Assembly: GCF_042681745.1 (NCBI RefSeq)
Contig: NZ_JBHUGF010000010.1
Coordinates: forward strand, 2,666,001 to 2,730,000
Direction of reading: 5' to 3'
Source: Saccharibacillus nicotianae
GTDB taxonomy: Bacteria; Bacillota; Bacilli; Paenibacillales; Paenibacillaceae
DNA: 64,000 nucleotides
The position numbers and the translations under genes were made by a program. The first letter of the stretch is position 1. Each line of letters opens with the position of its first letter. Positions 24,690-33,423 of the stretch are shown here, one piece after another. The notes under the pieces were generated by a model. The model worked only from the letters and a program-made list of their open reading frames with translations. It searched no databases and was not told where the DNA came from.

Positions 24690-25271
24690 TTACTTTAGCA
24701 TCGTTGCCAAAGCAAAAAGGGAAGATCGAATCATTTGTGGGTTTTGATGAACATGACCTAAAAATAGTGCTCCTTCTATAGTAGATACTATTAATGAAGC
24801 AACAGCCGGTGGTTGCAAAGAATCATGAAATTCTTTACGCTGTATTCCTTCAACGATCAATTGCTCTACCACTATCAATTGTTGTGCAAAAAAATACTTG
24901 ATCTTATTGCGAATATGTTCTGCTTCTATAGGAGTCTGTGTATACAATGTTAAAAATGGCCCTCCTGCTAGGCAGTCAACGTCTTGCATAATTAGAAGTT
25001 CAGTAAATCGTTGCAGACGTTCCCATACCGGTTGATCGTGCTGGTTAGCAATATGTGTAATCTTTTCACTATACTCTGTAATTAATTGATGAATAATAGC
25101 ATCTAATAGTTCTTCTTTACTTGCAAAATGGTAATAAATATTAGTCTTTGAGACTTTGCTAATGGCTACAATTTCATCCATGCCTGTTGCTAAATATCCT
25201 TTTTGTAAAAACAATTTTGTCGCCAACTGTAAAATAAGATCACGATTTGAGGTTTTATTTTTTTTTATCAT
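24690..25271 (-). CDS. TetR-family transcriptional regulator
   Basis: This 193-residue protein has an N-terminal TetR DNA-binding domain (SNRDLILQLATKLFLQKGYLATGMDEIVAISKVSKTNIYYHFASKEELL, about 8-57) and a helical ligand domain ending in SLIVSTIEGALFLGHVHQNP. It resembles the YxaF/LmrA-type subgroup in length and in the C-terminal pattern. The ATG is only 2 bases from a perfect inverted repeat (25273-25294), so it probably represses itself. There is no good ribosome site. No obvious effector gene is adjacent; the next gene (abfA) is divergent. Confidence 0.88.
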   Translation of the reverse strand: MIKKNKTSNRDLILQLATKLFLQKGYLATGMDEIVAISKVSKTNIYYHFASKEELLDAIIHQLITEYSEKITHIANQHDQPVWERLQRFTELLIMQDVDCLAGGPFLTLYTQTPIEAEHIRNKIKYFFAQQLIVVEQLIVEGIQRKEFHDSLQPPAVASLIVSTIEGALFLGHVHQNPQMIRSSLFALATMLK

Positions 25272-25272
25272 A

Positions 25273-25294
25273 ATTAGTACTCTATGGTACTAAT
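25273..25294. promoter_or_regulatory. Palindromic operator at the tetR start
   Basis: ATTAGTAC (25273-25280), 6 bases and GTACTAAT (25287-25294) are perfect inverted arms. A TTGACA (25303-25308, minus strand) lies just upstream, so the repeat falls over the spacer and -10 region of the tetR promoter. Confidence 0.6.
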
Positions 25295-25384
25295 ATTTAT
25301 TTTGTCAATTGATGTTGCTTTGTATCGTCCTATCATTTATATATTTATTTTAGTTAATGTTTATGTTAATTATTAATATTATTA

Positions 25385-25413
25385 TTGACTGTATAAAAAA
25401 TATATGCTACATT
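25385..25413 (+). promoter_or_regulatory. Promoter of the abfA-ABC operon
   Basis: TTGACT (25385-25390), 17 bases and TACATT (25408-25413) lie about 80 bases before the abfA start. Confidence 0.55.
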
Positions 25414-25493
25414 TGCTTTGTTAAATTATGCAAGAAGTATCCAAATGAAGCGTTATCATTATTGATGATGGAGTATAGAAAGGATGAATATTA

Positions 25494-27008
25494 TTGTCAC
25501 AGTCTAACCTCAAAGCTAAGATGATCGTGGACAAAGCTTTTCGTATCGCTGAAGTTGATAAACGCATTTATGGTTCCTTTATCGAGCACTTAGGTCGTGC
25601 CGTATATGGTGGTATATATGATCCTTCTCACGCGTCCGCAGATGAAAGCGGTTTCCGAAACGATGTCAAACAATTGATACAAGAGTTGCAAGTCCCTATT
25701 ATTCGTTATCCTGGTGGTAATTTTGTATCCGGTTACAACTGGGAAGATGGTGTTGGCCCTGTTGCTTCTAGACCGAAGCGTCTGGAATTAGCATGGAAAA
25801 CAGTAGAACCTAATGAAGTCGGTACGAATGAATTTATGAAATGGGCAAAAGAAGCAGGTTCGGAAGTGATGATGGCTGTCAATCTGGGAACACGCGGTAT
25901 TGATGCTGCTCGTAATCTTATCGAATATTGCAATCATCCAGGCAACTCCTATTATAGCGATCTGCGTAAGCAACATGGCGCTAACGATCCTTACAATATC
26001 AAAACATGGTGTCTTGGTAATGAAATGGATGGCCCGTGGCAAATCGGTCACAAAACAGCAGATGAATACGGTCGATTAGCGTTAGAAACAGCTAAAGCTA
26101 TGCGTCAGGTTGATTCCAGTATTGAACTGGTTGCTTGTGGAAGTTCCAATACAGGTATGCCTACATTCCCTGAATGGGAAGCAACGACATTGGATCATAC
26201 TTATGAAGCTGTCGATTATATTTCTCTTCATCAGTATTATGGTAATCCTACAAATAATACAGCAGATTATCTTGCTCGCTCGATGGATATGGATCATTTT
26301 ATTCATACCGTTATCTCCACATGCGATTACATCAAAGCCAAAAAACGCAGCAAAAAAACAATGAACTTGAGCTTTGACGAATGGAACGTATGGTATCACT
26401 CTAATGAAGCAGATAGCAAAATGGATCCTTGGAGTATCGCTCCTCCACAACTCGAAGATGTATATAACTTTGAAGATGCTTTGTTAGTTGGCAGTATGTT
26501 ACTTACCTTCTTACGTCATGCTGATCGTGTCAAAATGGCTTGTCTGGCTCAATTGGTCAATGTTATTGCTCCGATTATGACAGAAGATGGCGGACGTGTA
26601 TGGAAGCAGACGATTTTCTATCCATATATGCACACTTCTACTTTCGGACGTGGGGTATCCCTCAAGCCTGTGGTTGATTCTCCTAAATATGATGCAAGTG
26701 ATTATACAGATGTTCCTTACTTAGATAGCGCTGTTGTTTATGACGAAGAAAATGAATACTTAACGATCTTTGCATTGAACCGTCATTTGAGCGAATCGTT
26801 AGATTTGAACTGTGATGTACGTTCATTCGAAGGTTACCAGATTGAAGAACATATCGTTCTTGAAAATGATGATCTCAAAGCTGTAAATACAGCAGATGAA
26901 GAAAAAGTCGCTCCACATCGCGGAGGTCAATCCCAACTAGATAATGGCATCTTAACCGCTCGTCTTGCTAAAGCTTCGTGGAATGTTATTCGTCTACGTA
27001 AAGCCTAA
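25494..27008 (+). CDS. abfA: GH51 alpha-L-arabinofuranosidase AbfA
   Basis: This 504-residue cytoplasmic enzyme has no signal peptide and releases arabinose from arabino-oligosaccharides. The catalytic acid/base is Glu177 in CLGNEMDGPWQIG and the nucleophile is Glu296 in LSFDEWNVWYH. The sequence follows B. subtilis AbfA closely through DKRIYGSFIEHLGRAVYGGIY and IIRYPGGNFVSGYNWEDG. The start is a TTG behind AGAAAGGATG. It leads an operon with an ABC importer for its likely substrates. Confidence 0.96.
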   Translation: MSQSNLKAKMIVDKAFRIAEVDKRIYGSFIEHLGRAVYGGIYDPSHASADESGFRNDVKQLIQELQVPIIRYPGGNFVSGYNWEDGVGPVASRPKRLELAWKTVEPNEVGTNEFMKWAKEAGSEVMMAVNLGTRGIDAARNLIEYCNHPGNSYYSDLRKQHGANDPYNIKTWCLGNEMDGPWQIGHKTADEYGRLALETAKAMRQVDSSIELVACGSSNTGMPTFPEWEATTLDHTYEAVDYISLHQYYGNPTNNTADYLARSMDMDHFIHTVISTCDYIKAKKRSKKTMNLSFDEWNVWYHSNEADSKMDPWSIAPPQLEDVYNFEDALLVGSMLLTFLRHADRVKMACLAQLVNVIAPIMTEDGGRVWKQTIFYPYMHTSTFGRGVSLKPVVDSPKYDASDYTDVPYLDSAVVYDEENEYLTIFALNRHLSESLDLNCDVRSFEGYQIEEHIVLENDDLKAVNTADEEKVAPHRGGQSQLDNGILTARLAKASWNVIRLRKA

Positions 27009-27104
27009 GCTTCGCCTTATTGTATCCAATCAACAAGGTCATGATAGAAATATGTACAGTGGTCTATGAATTACTTTTTTGAAATTTAAGGGGAGGTTTA
27101 AACT

Positions 27105-28448
27105 ATGTTGCGTCAAAAAAGTTGGCTGATTGTCTTGGCGAGTGTGTTGATGTTGTCTTTGGTGCTTGCAGGCTGTGGAGGTTCTAAAAAGAATTCAGAT
27201 CCAAATCAATTAACATTTATGTTCCGCGGTGGACCGGATGAGCAAAAAGCATATAACGCAGTTGTTGAAGAATTTAAAAAAGATAATCCAGGTGTGACGG
27301 TCAAAATCATTCAGACGACCGGTGATCAATATGCTACTAAATTACAAGCAGCGATTACGGGAAACAGTATTCCTGATGTATTCTTCTACAATCCTGCTGA
27401 CCTCAAAGCATATGTAAATAGCAATATCCTATTAGACATTAGTAAGTATATCGAAAACAACAAAGAAGTTGACCTGAAAAACATGTGGGCTGATGGCGTG
27501 AATTTCTATCGCTACGATGGTAAAGAAGTGGGCAAAGGCGCACTATACGGACTACCTAAAGATTTGGGACCTTTCTCCCTCGGCTATAACAAAACCATGT
27601 TTGAAAAAGCAGGCATCCCTCTGCCGGACAAAAACAAACCTTATACATGGGATGAATTTATCAAAGTCAATCAAGAGCTAACCAAAGATACCGATGGTGA
27701 TGGCAAATTAGATCAATTCGGTACTGGACTGAACGTACAATGGGCGCTTCAAGCGTTCGTATGGAGTAATGGCGCTGATTGGATTGATAGTACACATACT
27801 AAAGTGACAATCGATGAACCTAAATTTATCGAAGCTCTACAATTCTTTGCAGATATGCAGAACAAATACAAAATCACTCCTGCGATTGAGCAAGCACAGA
27901 CACTGGATACGTACCAACGTTGGATGAGAGGCGAACTTGCATTTTTCCCTGTTGGCCCTTGGGATCTAAGCACGTATGATCGTGAATTGAAATTCGATTA
28001 TGATCTAATCCCTTACCCTGCTGGTTCTACAGGAAAAACAGCAACATGGATTGGAAGTCTAGGTATTGGTGTATCTAGCAAAACAGCGAATCCAGAACTT
28101 GCAGCTAAATTAGTAACCTACTTGTCTGCTTCAAAAGAAGGTCAAGAAGCGTTAGTGAAATCGGGCGTACAGATTCCTAACTTGCAAGATATGGCGAAAA
28201 CATGGGCTGCGGATACTTCAACCAAACCAGCTAACAAAGAAGAATTCCTTAAAATTGTAACCGAGTATGGCAGACCACTACCAGGTCAATATACGTACAA
28301 TGCCGAATGGTATGATCTGTTCTTCACAGATATCCAACCTGTTATTGATGGTAAAATGTCTGCTGCCGATTATGTCAAACAAGAACAACCTAAAATGCAA
28401 AAATTACTTGATCGTGCAGTTGAACAAGATCAAAAATCTAAAAAGTAA
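27105..28448 (+). CDS. CUT1 ABC importer substrate-binding lipoprotein (AraN-like)
   Basis: This 447-residue protein has a lipoprotein signal with lipobox LAGC (Cys about 24) and a family 1 extracellular solute-binding fold (FMFRGGPDEQKAYNAVVEEFKKDNPGVTVKI; PDVFFYNPADLKAYV; WMRGELAFFPVGPWDL). Between abfA and two permeases it most likely binds arabino-oligosaccharides, like AraN of B. subtilis. Specificity is inferred from context only. A strong intercistronic hairpin follows the gene. Confidence 0.88.
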   Translation: MLRQKSWLIVLASVLMLSLVLAGCGGSKKNSDPNQLTFMFRGGPDEQKAYNAVVEEFKKDNPGVTVKIIQTTGDQYATKLQAAITGNSIPDVFFYNPADLKAYVNSNILLDISKYIENNKEVDLKNMWADGVNFYRYDGKEVGKGALYGLPKDLGPFSLGYNKTMFEKAGIPLPDKNKPYTWDEFIKVNQELTKDTDGDGKLDQFGTGLNVQWALQAFVWSNGADWIDSTHTKVTIDEPKFIEALQFFADMQNKYKITPAIEQAQTLDTYQRWMRGELAFFPVGPWDLSTYDRELKFDYDLIPYPAGSTGKTATWIGSLGIGVSSKTANPELAAKLVTYLSASKEGQEALVKSGVQIPNLQDMAKTWAADTSTKPANKEEFLKIVTEYGRPLPGQYTYNAEWYDLFFTDIQPVIDGKMSAADYVKQEQPKMQKLLDRAVEQDQKSKK

Positions 28449-28490
28449 GTTTTACCTGTTGTAATCAATCAAAGCCATTTTGAATATGGT

Positions 28491-28540
28491 GAAAATGATG
28501 TTAGCTTTCCCTAGATTCCAACGGGACTAACATCATTTTC
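28491..28540 (+). repeat. Intercistronic hairpin after the binding-protein gene
   Basis: GAAAATGATGTTAG (28491-28504) and CTAACATCATTTTC (28527-28540) form a perfect 14-bp stem with no T-run behind it. Such structures often protect the upstream mRNA so that binding protein is made in excess over the permeases. Confidence 0.7.
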
Positions 28541-28565
28541 ATTCCAGATGAATTAGGGGTGAATT

Positions 28566-29456
28566 ATGAAAACCAAATCTAATCTGTATCGTAAAGAAAA
28601 ATATTTTGGTTATTTGTTTATTTTGCCACCCGTTGTCGGTTTTTTACTGTTCACACTCTATCCGGCTCTGTATTCGGTATACGGATCATTTACCGATTGG
28701 AATGGACTTGGACAGATGAACTTTATCGGGTTGGATAACTTTAAAGATATTTTGACAGATGATTTCTTCTACAAATCAATGTTCAATACCTTATTCTTAA
28801 TGATCGGTATTCCGATTGGATTGGTTATTTCTTTGTTATTAGCGCTTGGGCTTAATCGTAAAATCCCGGGTACTACTACATTTCGTGTAATCTACTATGT
28901 ACCGGTTATCTCTTCACTTGCTGCGATTTCTATCCTATGGCAGTGGGCTTATAACGGAGATTATGGACTGGTCAATCAGTTCCTTGATTTATTTGGCATC
29001 AAAGGCCCTAACTGGTTAGCAAATACCACGACAGTCAAACCAGCCTTGATTATCATGACGATCTGGAAAGGTCTCGGATACTCGATGCTTCTGTATCTTG
29101 CTGCTCTGCAAAGTGTATCTCGTAGTTACTATGAAGCGGCTGAATTGGATGGCGCAAGTGGATTCAAAATGTTCCGTCATATTACATGGCCGATGGTGAA
29201 GCCAGTTACATTCTTCCTTGTAGTTACGAATATTATCGGAGGATCACAGATCTTTACCGAGATCAATATTATGACACCTACAGGTGGACCTGAGTACTCT
29301 TCAGCTACAATCGTATTCTATATCTGGCAAAAAGCTTTTGATAACTTACAAATGGGTTATGCTTCAGCAATGGCTGTTATTTTAGGACTATTTATCTTTA
29401 TCGTTACCTTAATTCAGTTCAAAATGAATGAGCGTTCAAGCTTTGATGTCGATTGA
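28566..29456 (+). CDS. CUT1 ABC sugar permease (AraP-like)
   Basis: This 296-residue integral membrane protein has six membrane segments and the permease EAA loop YYEAAELDGASGFKMFRHITWPMVKP (about 190-215), which contacts the ATPase. It starts behind AGGGGTG. It pairs with the next gene as a heterodimer. No ATP-binding subunit is encoded in the cluster; CUT1 importers of this kind use a shared ATPase (MsmX type) encoded elsewhere. Confidence 0.92.
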   Translation: MKTKSNLYRKEKYFGYLFILPPVVGFLLFTLYPALYSVYGSFTDWNGLGQMNFIGLDNFKDILTDDFFYKSMFNTLFLMIGIPIGLVISLLLALGLNRKIPGTTTFRVIYYVPVISSLAAISILWQWAYNGDYGLVNQFLDLFGIKGPNWLANTTTVKPALIIMTIWKGLGYSMLLYLAALQSVSRSYYEAAELDGASGFKMFRHITWPMVKPVTFFLVVTNIIGGSQIFTEINIMTPTGGPEYSSATIVFYIWQKAFDNLQMGYASAMAVILGLFIFIVTLIQFKMNERSSFDVD

Positions 29457-29484
29457 TTATTAGCTGTAAAGGAGTGAGTACAGA

Positions 29485-30327
29485 ATGGTTCATACGAAGC
29501 AACAAAAGATAAGCAATGCGTTCATTTTTGTTTTACTCTGCATTGGAGCTGTAGTAATGATCGCTCCACTACTTTGGATGGTATCTACTTCTTTTAAAGA
29601 CAGACAAGATGTATTTGCTCTTCCACCTAATTGGATTCCGGCTGTGTTTCATTTTAATAAATATCAAGAAATTTGGACAGCAGGTCCTCTATTAAGCGGT
29701 ATTATTAACAGCCTTATCGTAGCGTTAACTGTAACGATTATTGGAACGATTACATCAAGTTTGGCAGCATTCGCTTTTGCTAAACTTCGTTTTCCTTACA
29801 AAAATCAAATCTTTTTACTATTACTCTCTTCGATGATGATTCCATATCCAGCAGTTATGATCTCTCAATTTATTATGTTCTCTGAATGGGGTTGGGTAGA
29901 TACATTATTACCACTGATTGTTCCTGGATTGTTCGGTAATATTATTATGATCTTCTTTTTGAGACAGTATCTGTATAGTATTCCGAATGCTATTATAGAA
30001 GCCGCCAAAATCGATGGAACATCATACTTCGGTATTTATGCCCGTATCATTTTCCCGTTGATTAAGCCAGCAATAGCAGCACAATTAATCTTATGGTTTA
30101 TGGGAATCTGGAATGATTACTTACCGCCTATTCTCTATCTGAACTCTCCTGAAATTCAGACACTACAGATCGTTATTGCTAACTTTAACGCTAACTATGC
30201 AATCCAAAGTGATTACCCGCTAATTATGGCGGCATCTGTAGTATCGTTGCTACCTATCTTAATCATTTTCTTGATTTTCCAACGTCAAATTATCGAATCT
30301 GTCGCAATCTCAGGGGTAAAAGGATAA
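29485..30327 (+). CDS. CUT1 ABC sugar permease (AraQ-like)
   Basis: This 280-residue membrane protein is of the MalG/AraQ type, with six membrane segments and the EAA loop AIIEAAKIDGTSYFGIYARIIFPLIKPA (about 172-199). It starts behind AAAGGAGTGAG, 28 bases after the first permease. It is the last gene of the abfA operon and is followed by a strong terminator. Confidence 0.92.
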   Translation: MVHTKQQKISNAFIFVLLCIGAVVMIAPLLWMVSTSFKDRQDVFALPPNWIPAVFHFNKYQEIWTAGPLLSGIINSLIVALTVTIIGTITSSLAAFAFAKLRFPYKNQIFLLLLSSMMIPYPAVMISQFIMFSEWGWVDTLLPLIVPGLFGNIIMIFFLRQYLYSIPNAIIEAAKIDGTSYFGIYARIIFPLIKPAIAAQLILWFMGIWNDYLPPILYLNSPEIQTLQIVIANFNANYAIQSDYPLIMAASVVSLLPILIIFLIFQRQIIESVAISGVKG

Positions 30328-30374
30328 GTGTTACTTCCTTTTCAGTCTGATTGAACTCATTGTTATACACATAC

Positions 30375-30416
30375 AAAAAAACGGCTACAGAGTATATGCT
30401 CTATAGCCGTTTTTTT
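30375..30416. terminator. Bidirectional terminator between the permease and ArsR-type genes
   Basis: AAAAAACGGCTA pairs with TAGCCGTTTTTT, with an inner AGAG/CTCT stem. It serves both convergent genes. Confidence 0.85.
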
Positions 30417-30427
30417 GTGTTGTTTTA

Positions 30428-31381
30428 TCAAGATTGTGATTCTGCTTCACGTGCGCTAGCATTAGCAGAATGAATTAATTTGTCATAATACAATCGGAAA
30501 ACGATATCCTGATTATAGTTACCAAATCCTCTACCGAACAGTGTTAACCCGCCGACATGCTCAGACGAAGGATCGACTGCAATACGTAATGTCCATTGAC
30601 GATCACGTACATTGACCTGATCTAGATTCACATCAGATAGCTTCTGTCCATCCATATATGTACCATCTCTGGATACAGTCAGATGCTTGAGTAGTCCATA
30701 TTGATTCACAATATCTGGCCACCATTGTGGATTGTATTTACCACGCTTATCTCCATAATCGCCTGGACTTGTCCATGTTCCTAACTTCACTTCATTCAAA
30801 TAAAATGTAATGTCCGAAGGAAAACGGTTATCGGTCAAAGGAGCTTCTGAAGAAATCTCAAGTGAAACTAATAATTCTAATGGATTTTCGGTAGACAACA
30901 AAAAGTTAGGAATTTTATACTCAATAAACCCTTCGCTAAACCATAGAATTTTGGCTTGAAAACGTTCAGCATCAAAAAAATAACGAGTATCATCTACTTG
31001 CCCGATAAATTTCTCGGCTGAAGCCAACCCACAAGTCGGTTCCACTTTAAGGTCTGTATAATGTCCAATCGAAATTTCACTTTCATGGTATTGACGTAAA
31101 TGTTCTACTTTGTTCGGGAAGTTGATCTGCGCTTCCTCTACTTGAAGAGAACATATCTTTTGTACCCCGCCTTTACCCGGTTGCATACTGGTTGAAATGA
31201 TTCCTGCTTTTTCTAGCTTTTTGACATGCATAGATACAATGGCACTGGTTAAACTTACTGCTTCCGCTAGTTCACGAATATTCATAGGTCGTATAGCAAG
31301 TAATTGAATGATTTTGTGCCTTACACTGCTTGCGAGTGCTTCATACACAGGCAATGATTTATCCGAAATATCCAGATTCAT
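30428..31381 (-). CDS. ArsR-type regulator with large C-terminal domain
   Basis: This 317-residue protein has an ArsR-like winged helix in the first 85 residues (YEALASSVRHKIIQLLAIRPMNIRELAEAVSLTSAIVSMHVKKLEKAGII). About 230 further residues of beta-rich sequence follow (FIEYKIPNFLLSTENPLELLVSLEISSE; LNEVKLGTWTSPGDYGDKRG; LTLFGRGFGNYNQDIVFRLYYD). ArsR proteins are usually about 100 residues, so the added part probably senses a ligand, plausibly an arabinose-containing sugar given the neighbours. The metal-binding Cys motif of classical ArsR is absent. The start has GGAGGAGCC. It is divergent from the second GH51 gene. Confidence 0.82.
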   Translation of the reverse strand: MNLDISDKSLPVYEALASSVRHKIIQLLAIRPMNIRELAEAVSLTSAIVSMHVKKLEKAGIISTSMQPGKGGVQKICSLQVEEAQINFPNKVEHLRQYHESEISIGHYTDLKVEPTCGLASAEKFIGQVDDTRYFFDAERFQAKILWFSEGFIEYKIPNFLLSTENPLELLVSLEISSEAPLTDNRFPSDITFYLNEVKLGTWTSPGDYGDKRGKYNPQWWPDIVNQYGLLKHLTVSRDGTYMDGQKLSDVNLDQVNVRDRQWTLRIAVDPSSEHVGGLTLFGRGFGNYNQDIVFRLYYDKLIHSANASAREAESQS

Positions 31382-31526
31382 ATTCAGGCTCCTCCAATAC
31401 CAAATGTGTGTAACGTAAACGAATACCTTTCCACTATATCGTTATGTTAATAAAAATACAAACGTTATTCTAATTTATGTCGTAAAATTATATTATATAT
31501 TCTTAAAAAACGTGTTATCATCGTGA

Positions 31527-31540
31527 TGTAAGCGATATCA
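31527..31540 (+). promoter_or_regulatory. cre site (CcpA catabolite repression)
   Basis: TGTAAGCGATATCA matches the cre consensus TGWAANCGNTNTCA at every fixed position. It lies directly in front of the AGGAGG of the second GH51 gene, where bound CcpA would block transcription. Confidence 0.75.
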
Positions 31541-31555
31541 AGGAGGTATATATAT

Positions 31556-33037
31556 ATGATTAACATGAATATGAATATTCAAGATATCACAGGGAAAATC
31601 AATCGGCATATCCACGGACAATTTGCTGAACATCTAGGACGTTGTATTTACGAAGGCATCTGGGTAGGCAAAGATTCACCTATTCCTAATATCGAAGGTA
31701 TGCGTATCGATGTCATAGAAGCGTTACGCAAACTTCATATTCCGGTTCTGCGCTGGCCAGGAGGTTGTTTTGCAGATGAATACCATTGGAAAGATGGAGT
31801 CGGGCCTGTAGAACAACGTGCTCGTATGGTCAATAACAACTGGGGTGGCGTAGAAGAAAATAACCATTTTGGTACCCATGAATTTCTACGATTATGTGAG
31901 TTGCTTGAGACAGAACCTTATATCAGTGGCAATGTCGGTAGTGGTACTGTTCATGAAATGCAACAATGGGTTGAATATATGACCTTGAATGGACAATCTC
32001 CGATGGCAGACTGGCGCAAGCAGAACGGTCAGGAAGAACCGTGGACATTAACTTATTTTGGTGTAGGCAATGAAAACTGGGGTTGTGGTGGTAATATGCG
32101 CCCTGAATATTATGCTGATCTCTATAGACACTATTCTACCTATGTGCGCAACTATGGCGACAATCAGATTTACAAAATCGCTTGCGGAGCAAATAGTGAT
32201 GATTACCATTGGACAGAAGTGCTGATGCGCGAAGCTGGGCATTTGATGAACGGATTAAGTCTGCACTATTACACGCTTCCTTCCGGTGATTGGACATCAA
32301 GTAAAGGTTCAGCAACTGATTTTACAGAAGAAGAATGGTTTACGACATTCAAAAATACATTGTATATGGAAGAATTGATTATTAAACATTCCAAAATTAT
32401 GGATAAATACGATCCTGAGAAAAAAGTCGGTATGATTATCGATGAATGGGGAATCTGGACAGATGTAGAACCAGGAACCAATCCAGGATTTTTATATCAG
32501 CAAAATACATTGCGTGATGCGATCATAGCTGGAGTGAACTTAAATCTTTTTTATAAATACGCAGATCGTATCAAAATGGCAAATATTGCGCAAATGGTCA
32601 ATGTGCTACAAGCGATGATTTTGACAGAAGGCGATCAATTGATACTAACGCCAACATACCATGTATTCAATATGTATCAGGTACATCAGGATAGTGAAAG
32701 AATAGACTTACAATATACTAGCCCTAAATATACAATGGGTGCTCAATCGATTGATAAAATCAGTGCAGCGGCTTCAAAAGACTATCTGAATCGGGTTCAT
32801 CTGACAATCTGTAACTTGAGCCATAATGAAAGCGAATCGTTCTCTTGCAACATTGAAGGCTTTACCCCTGCTGATATTCAAGGCAAAGTATTAACAGCTT
32901 CTGCTCTCAATACACATAATACATTTGAACAGCCAGAACAGATCGTACCGGTAGCTTTGGATGTTTCTTTTGCCAAAGACGGCACGTTAACTTTTGAACT
33001 TCCAGCGGCTTCTGTCGCAGCGATTACATTGATCTAA
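31556..33037 (+). CDS. Second GH51 alpha-L-arabinofuranosidase
   Basis: This 493-residue cytoplasmic GH51 enzyme has acid/base Glu173 in YFGVGNENWGCGG and nucleophile Glu297 in MIIDEWGIWTD. The substrate-side signatures GQFAEHLGRCIYEGIW and VLRWPGGCFADEYHWKDG differ clearly from AbfA at 25494 and place it in another GH51 subgroup. It probably acts on different linkages or oligomer lengths. The start is the ATG at 31556 behind AGGAGG. It is under a cre site and divergent from the ArsR-type regulator. Confidence 0.94.
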   Translation: MINMNMNIQDITGKINRHIHGQFAEHLGRCIYEGIWVGKDSPIPNIEGMRIDVIEALRKLHIPVLRWPGGCFADEYHWKDGVGPVEQRARMVNNNWGGVEENNHFGTHEFLRLCELLETEPYISGNVGSGTVHEMQQWVEYMTLNGQSPMADWRKQNGQEEPWTLTYFGVGNENWGCGGNMRPEYYADLYRHYSTYVRNYGDNQIYKIACGANSDDYHWTEVLMREAGHLMNGLSLHYYTLPSGDWTSSKGSATDFTEEEWFTTFKNTLYMEELIIKHSKIMDKYDPEKKVGMIIDEWGIWTDVEPGTNPGFLYQQNTLRDAIIAGVNLNLFYKYADRIKMANIAQMVNVLQAMILTEGDQLILTPTYHVFNMYQVHQDSERIDLQYTSPKYTMGAQSIDKISAAASKDYLNRVHLTICNLSHNESESFSCNIEGFTPADIQGKVLTASALNTHNTFEQPEQIVPVALDVSFAKDGTLTFELPAASVAAITLI

Positions 33038-33056
33038 CAGAGAGGACGGTCTGCTG

Positions 33057-33344
33057 ATGCCAGCAATCACTCATGGATGCAAAGGTTGTAACCGTAGCCC
33101 TCAACTGTCTGACGAAAAGATTGAACGCTTAGTCGCTATCGCGATCCAACACAAACAGCCACATGAGTTAACACCTGAGCCTGTACAACAAGCACGTATG
33201 AATGCTTGCCTGTCTTGCACTTCTTTACAATACGGAACCACCTGCAAACATTGTGGCTGTCTTATTCATATCCGTACACGATTAGCTGCCTCCTATTGCC
33301 CTTCTCCTTATGGATCACAATGGGAAAAAGAAGATGTGTTGTAA
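33057..33344 (+). CDS. Small Cys-rich protein (DUF6171-like)
   Basis: This 95-residue protein has several Cys motifs: CKGC near the N-terminus, CLSC and CKHCGC in the middle, and a later SYCP. It could bind one or two metal ions. From memory it resembles the DUF6171 group of small Cys-rich proteins; no function is known. It starts 20 bases after the GH51 stop and is probably in the same transcript. Confidence 0.65.
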   Translation: MPAITHGCKGCNRSPQLSDEKIERLVAIAIQHKQPHELTPEPVQQARMNACLSCTSLQYGTTCKHCGCLIHIRTRLAASYCPSPYGSQWEKEDVL

Positions 33345-33423
33345 GACATTCTAAGGTATAATGCAAACGGGAATGATTACATAATCAAATCATAACCCGT
33401 ACTGAATTCTTGGAGGTCTGGAT

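Noticed and set aside
25446..25458. cre-like TGAAGCGTTATCA upstream of abfA
   Set aside because: It is one base shorter than the cre consensus between the half-sites, so I do not call it a site; it is mentioned only as a contrast to the perfect site at 31527.
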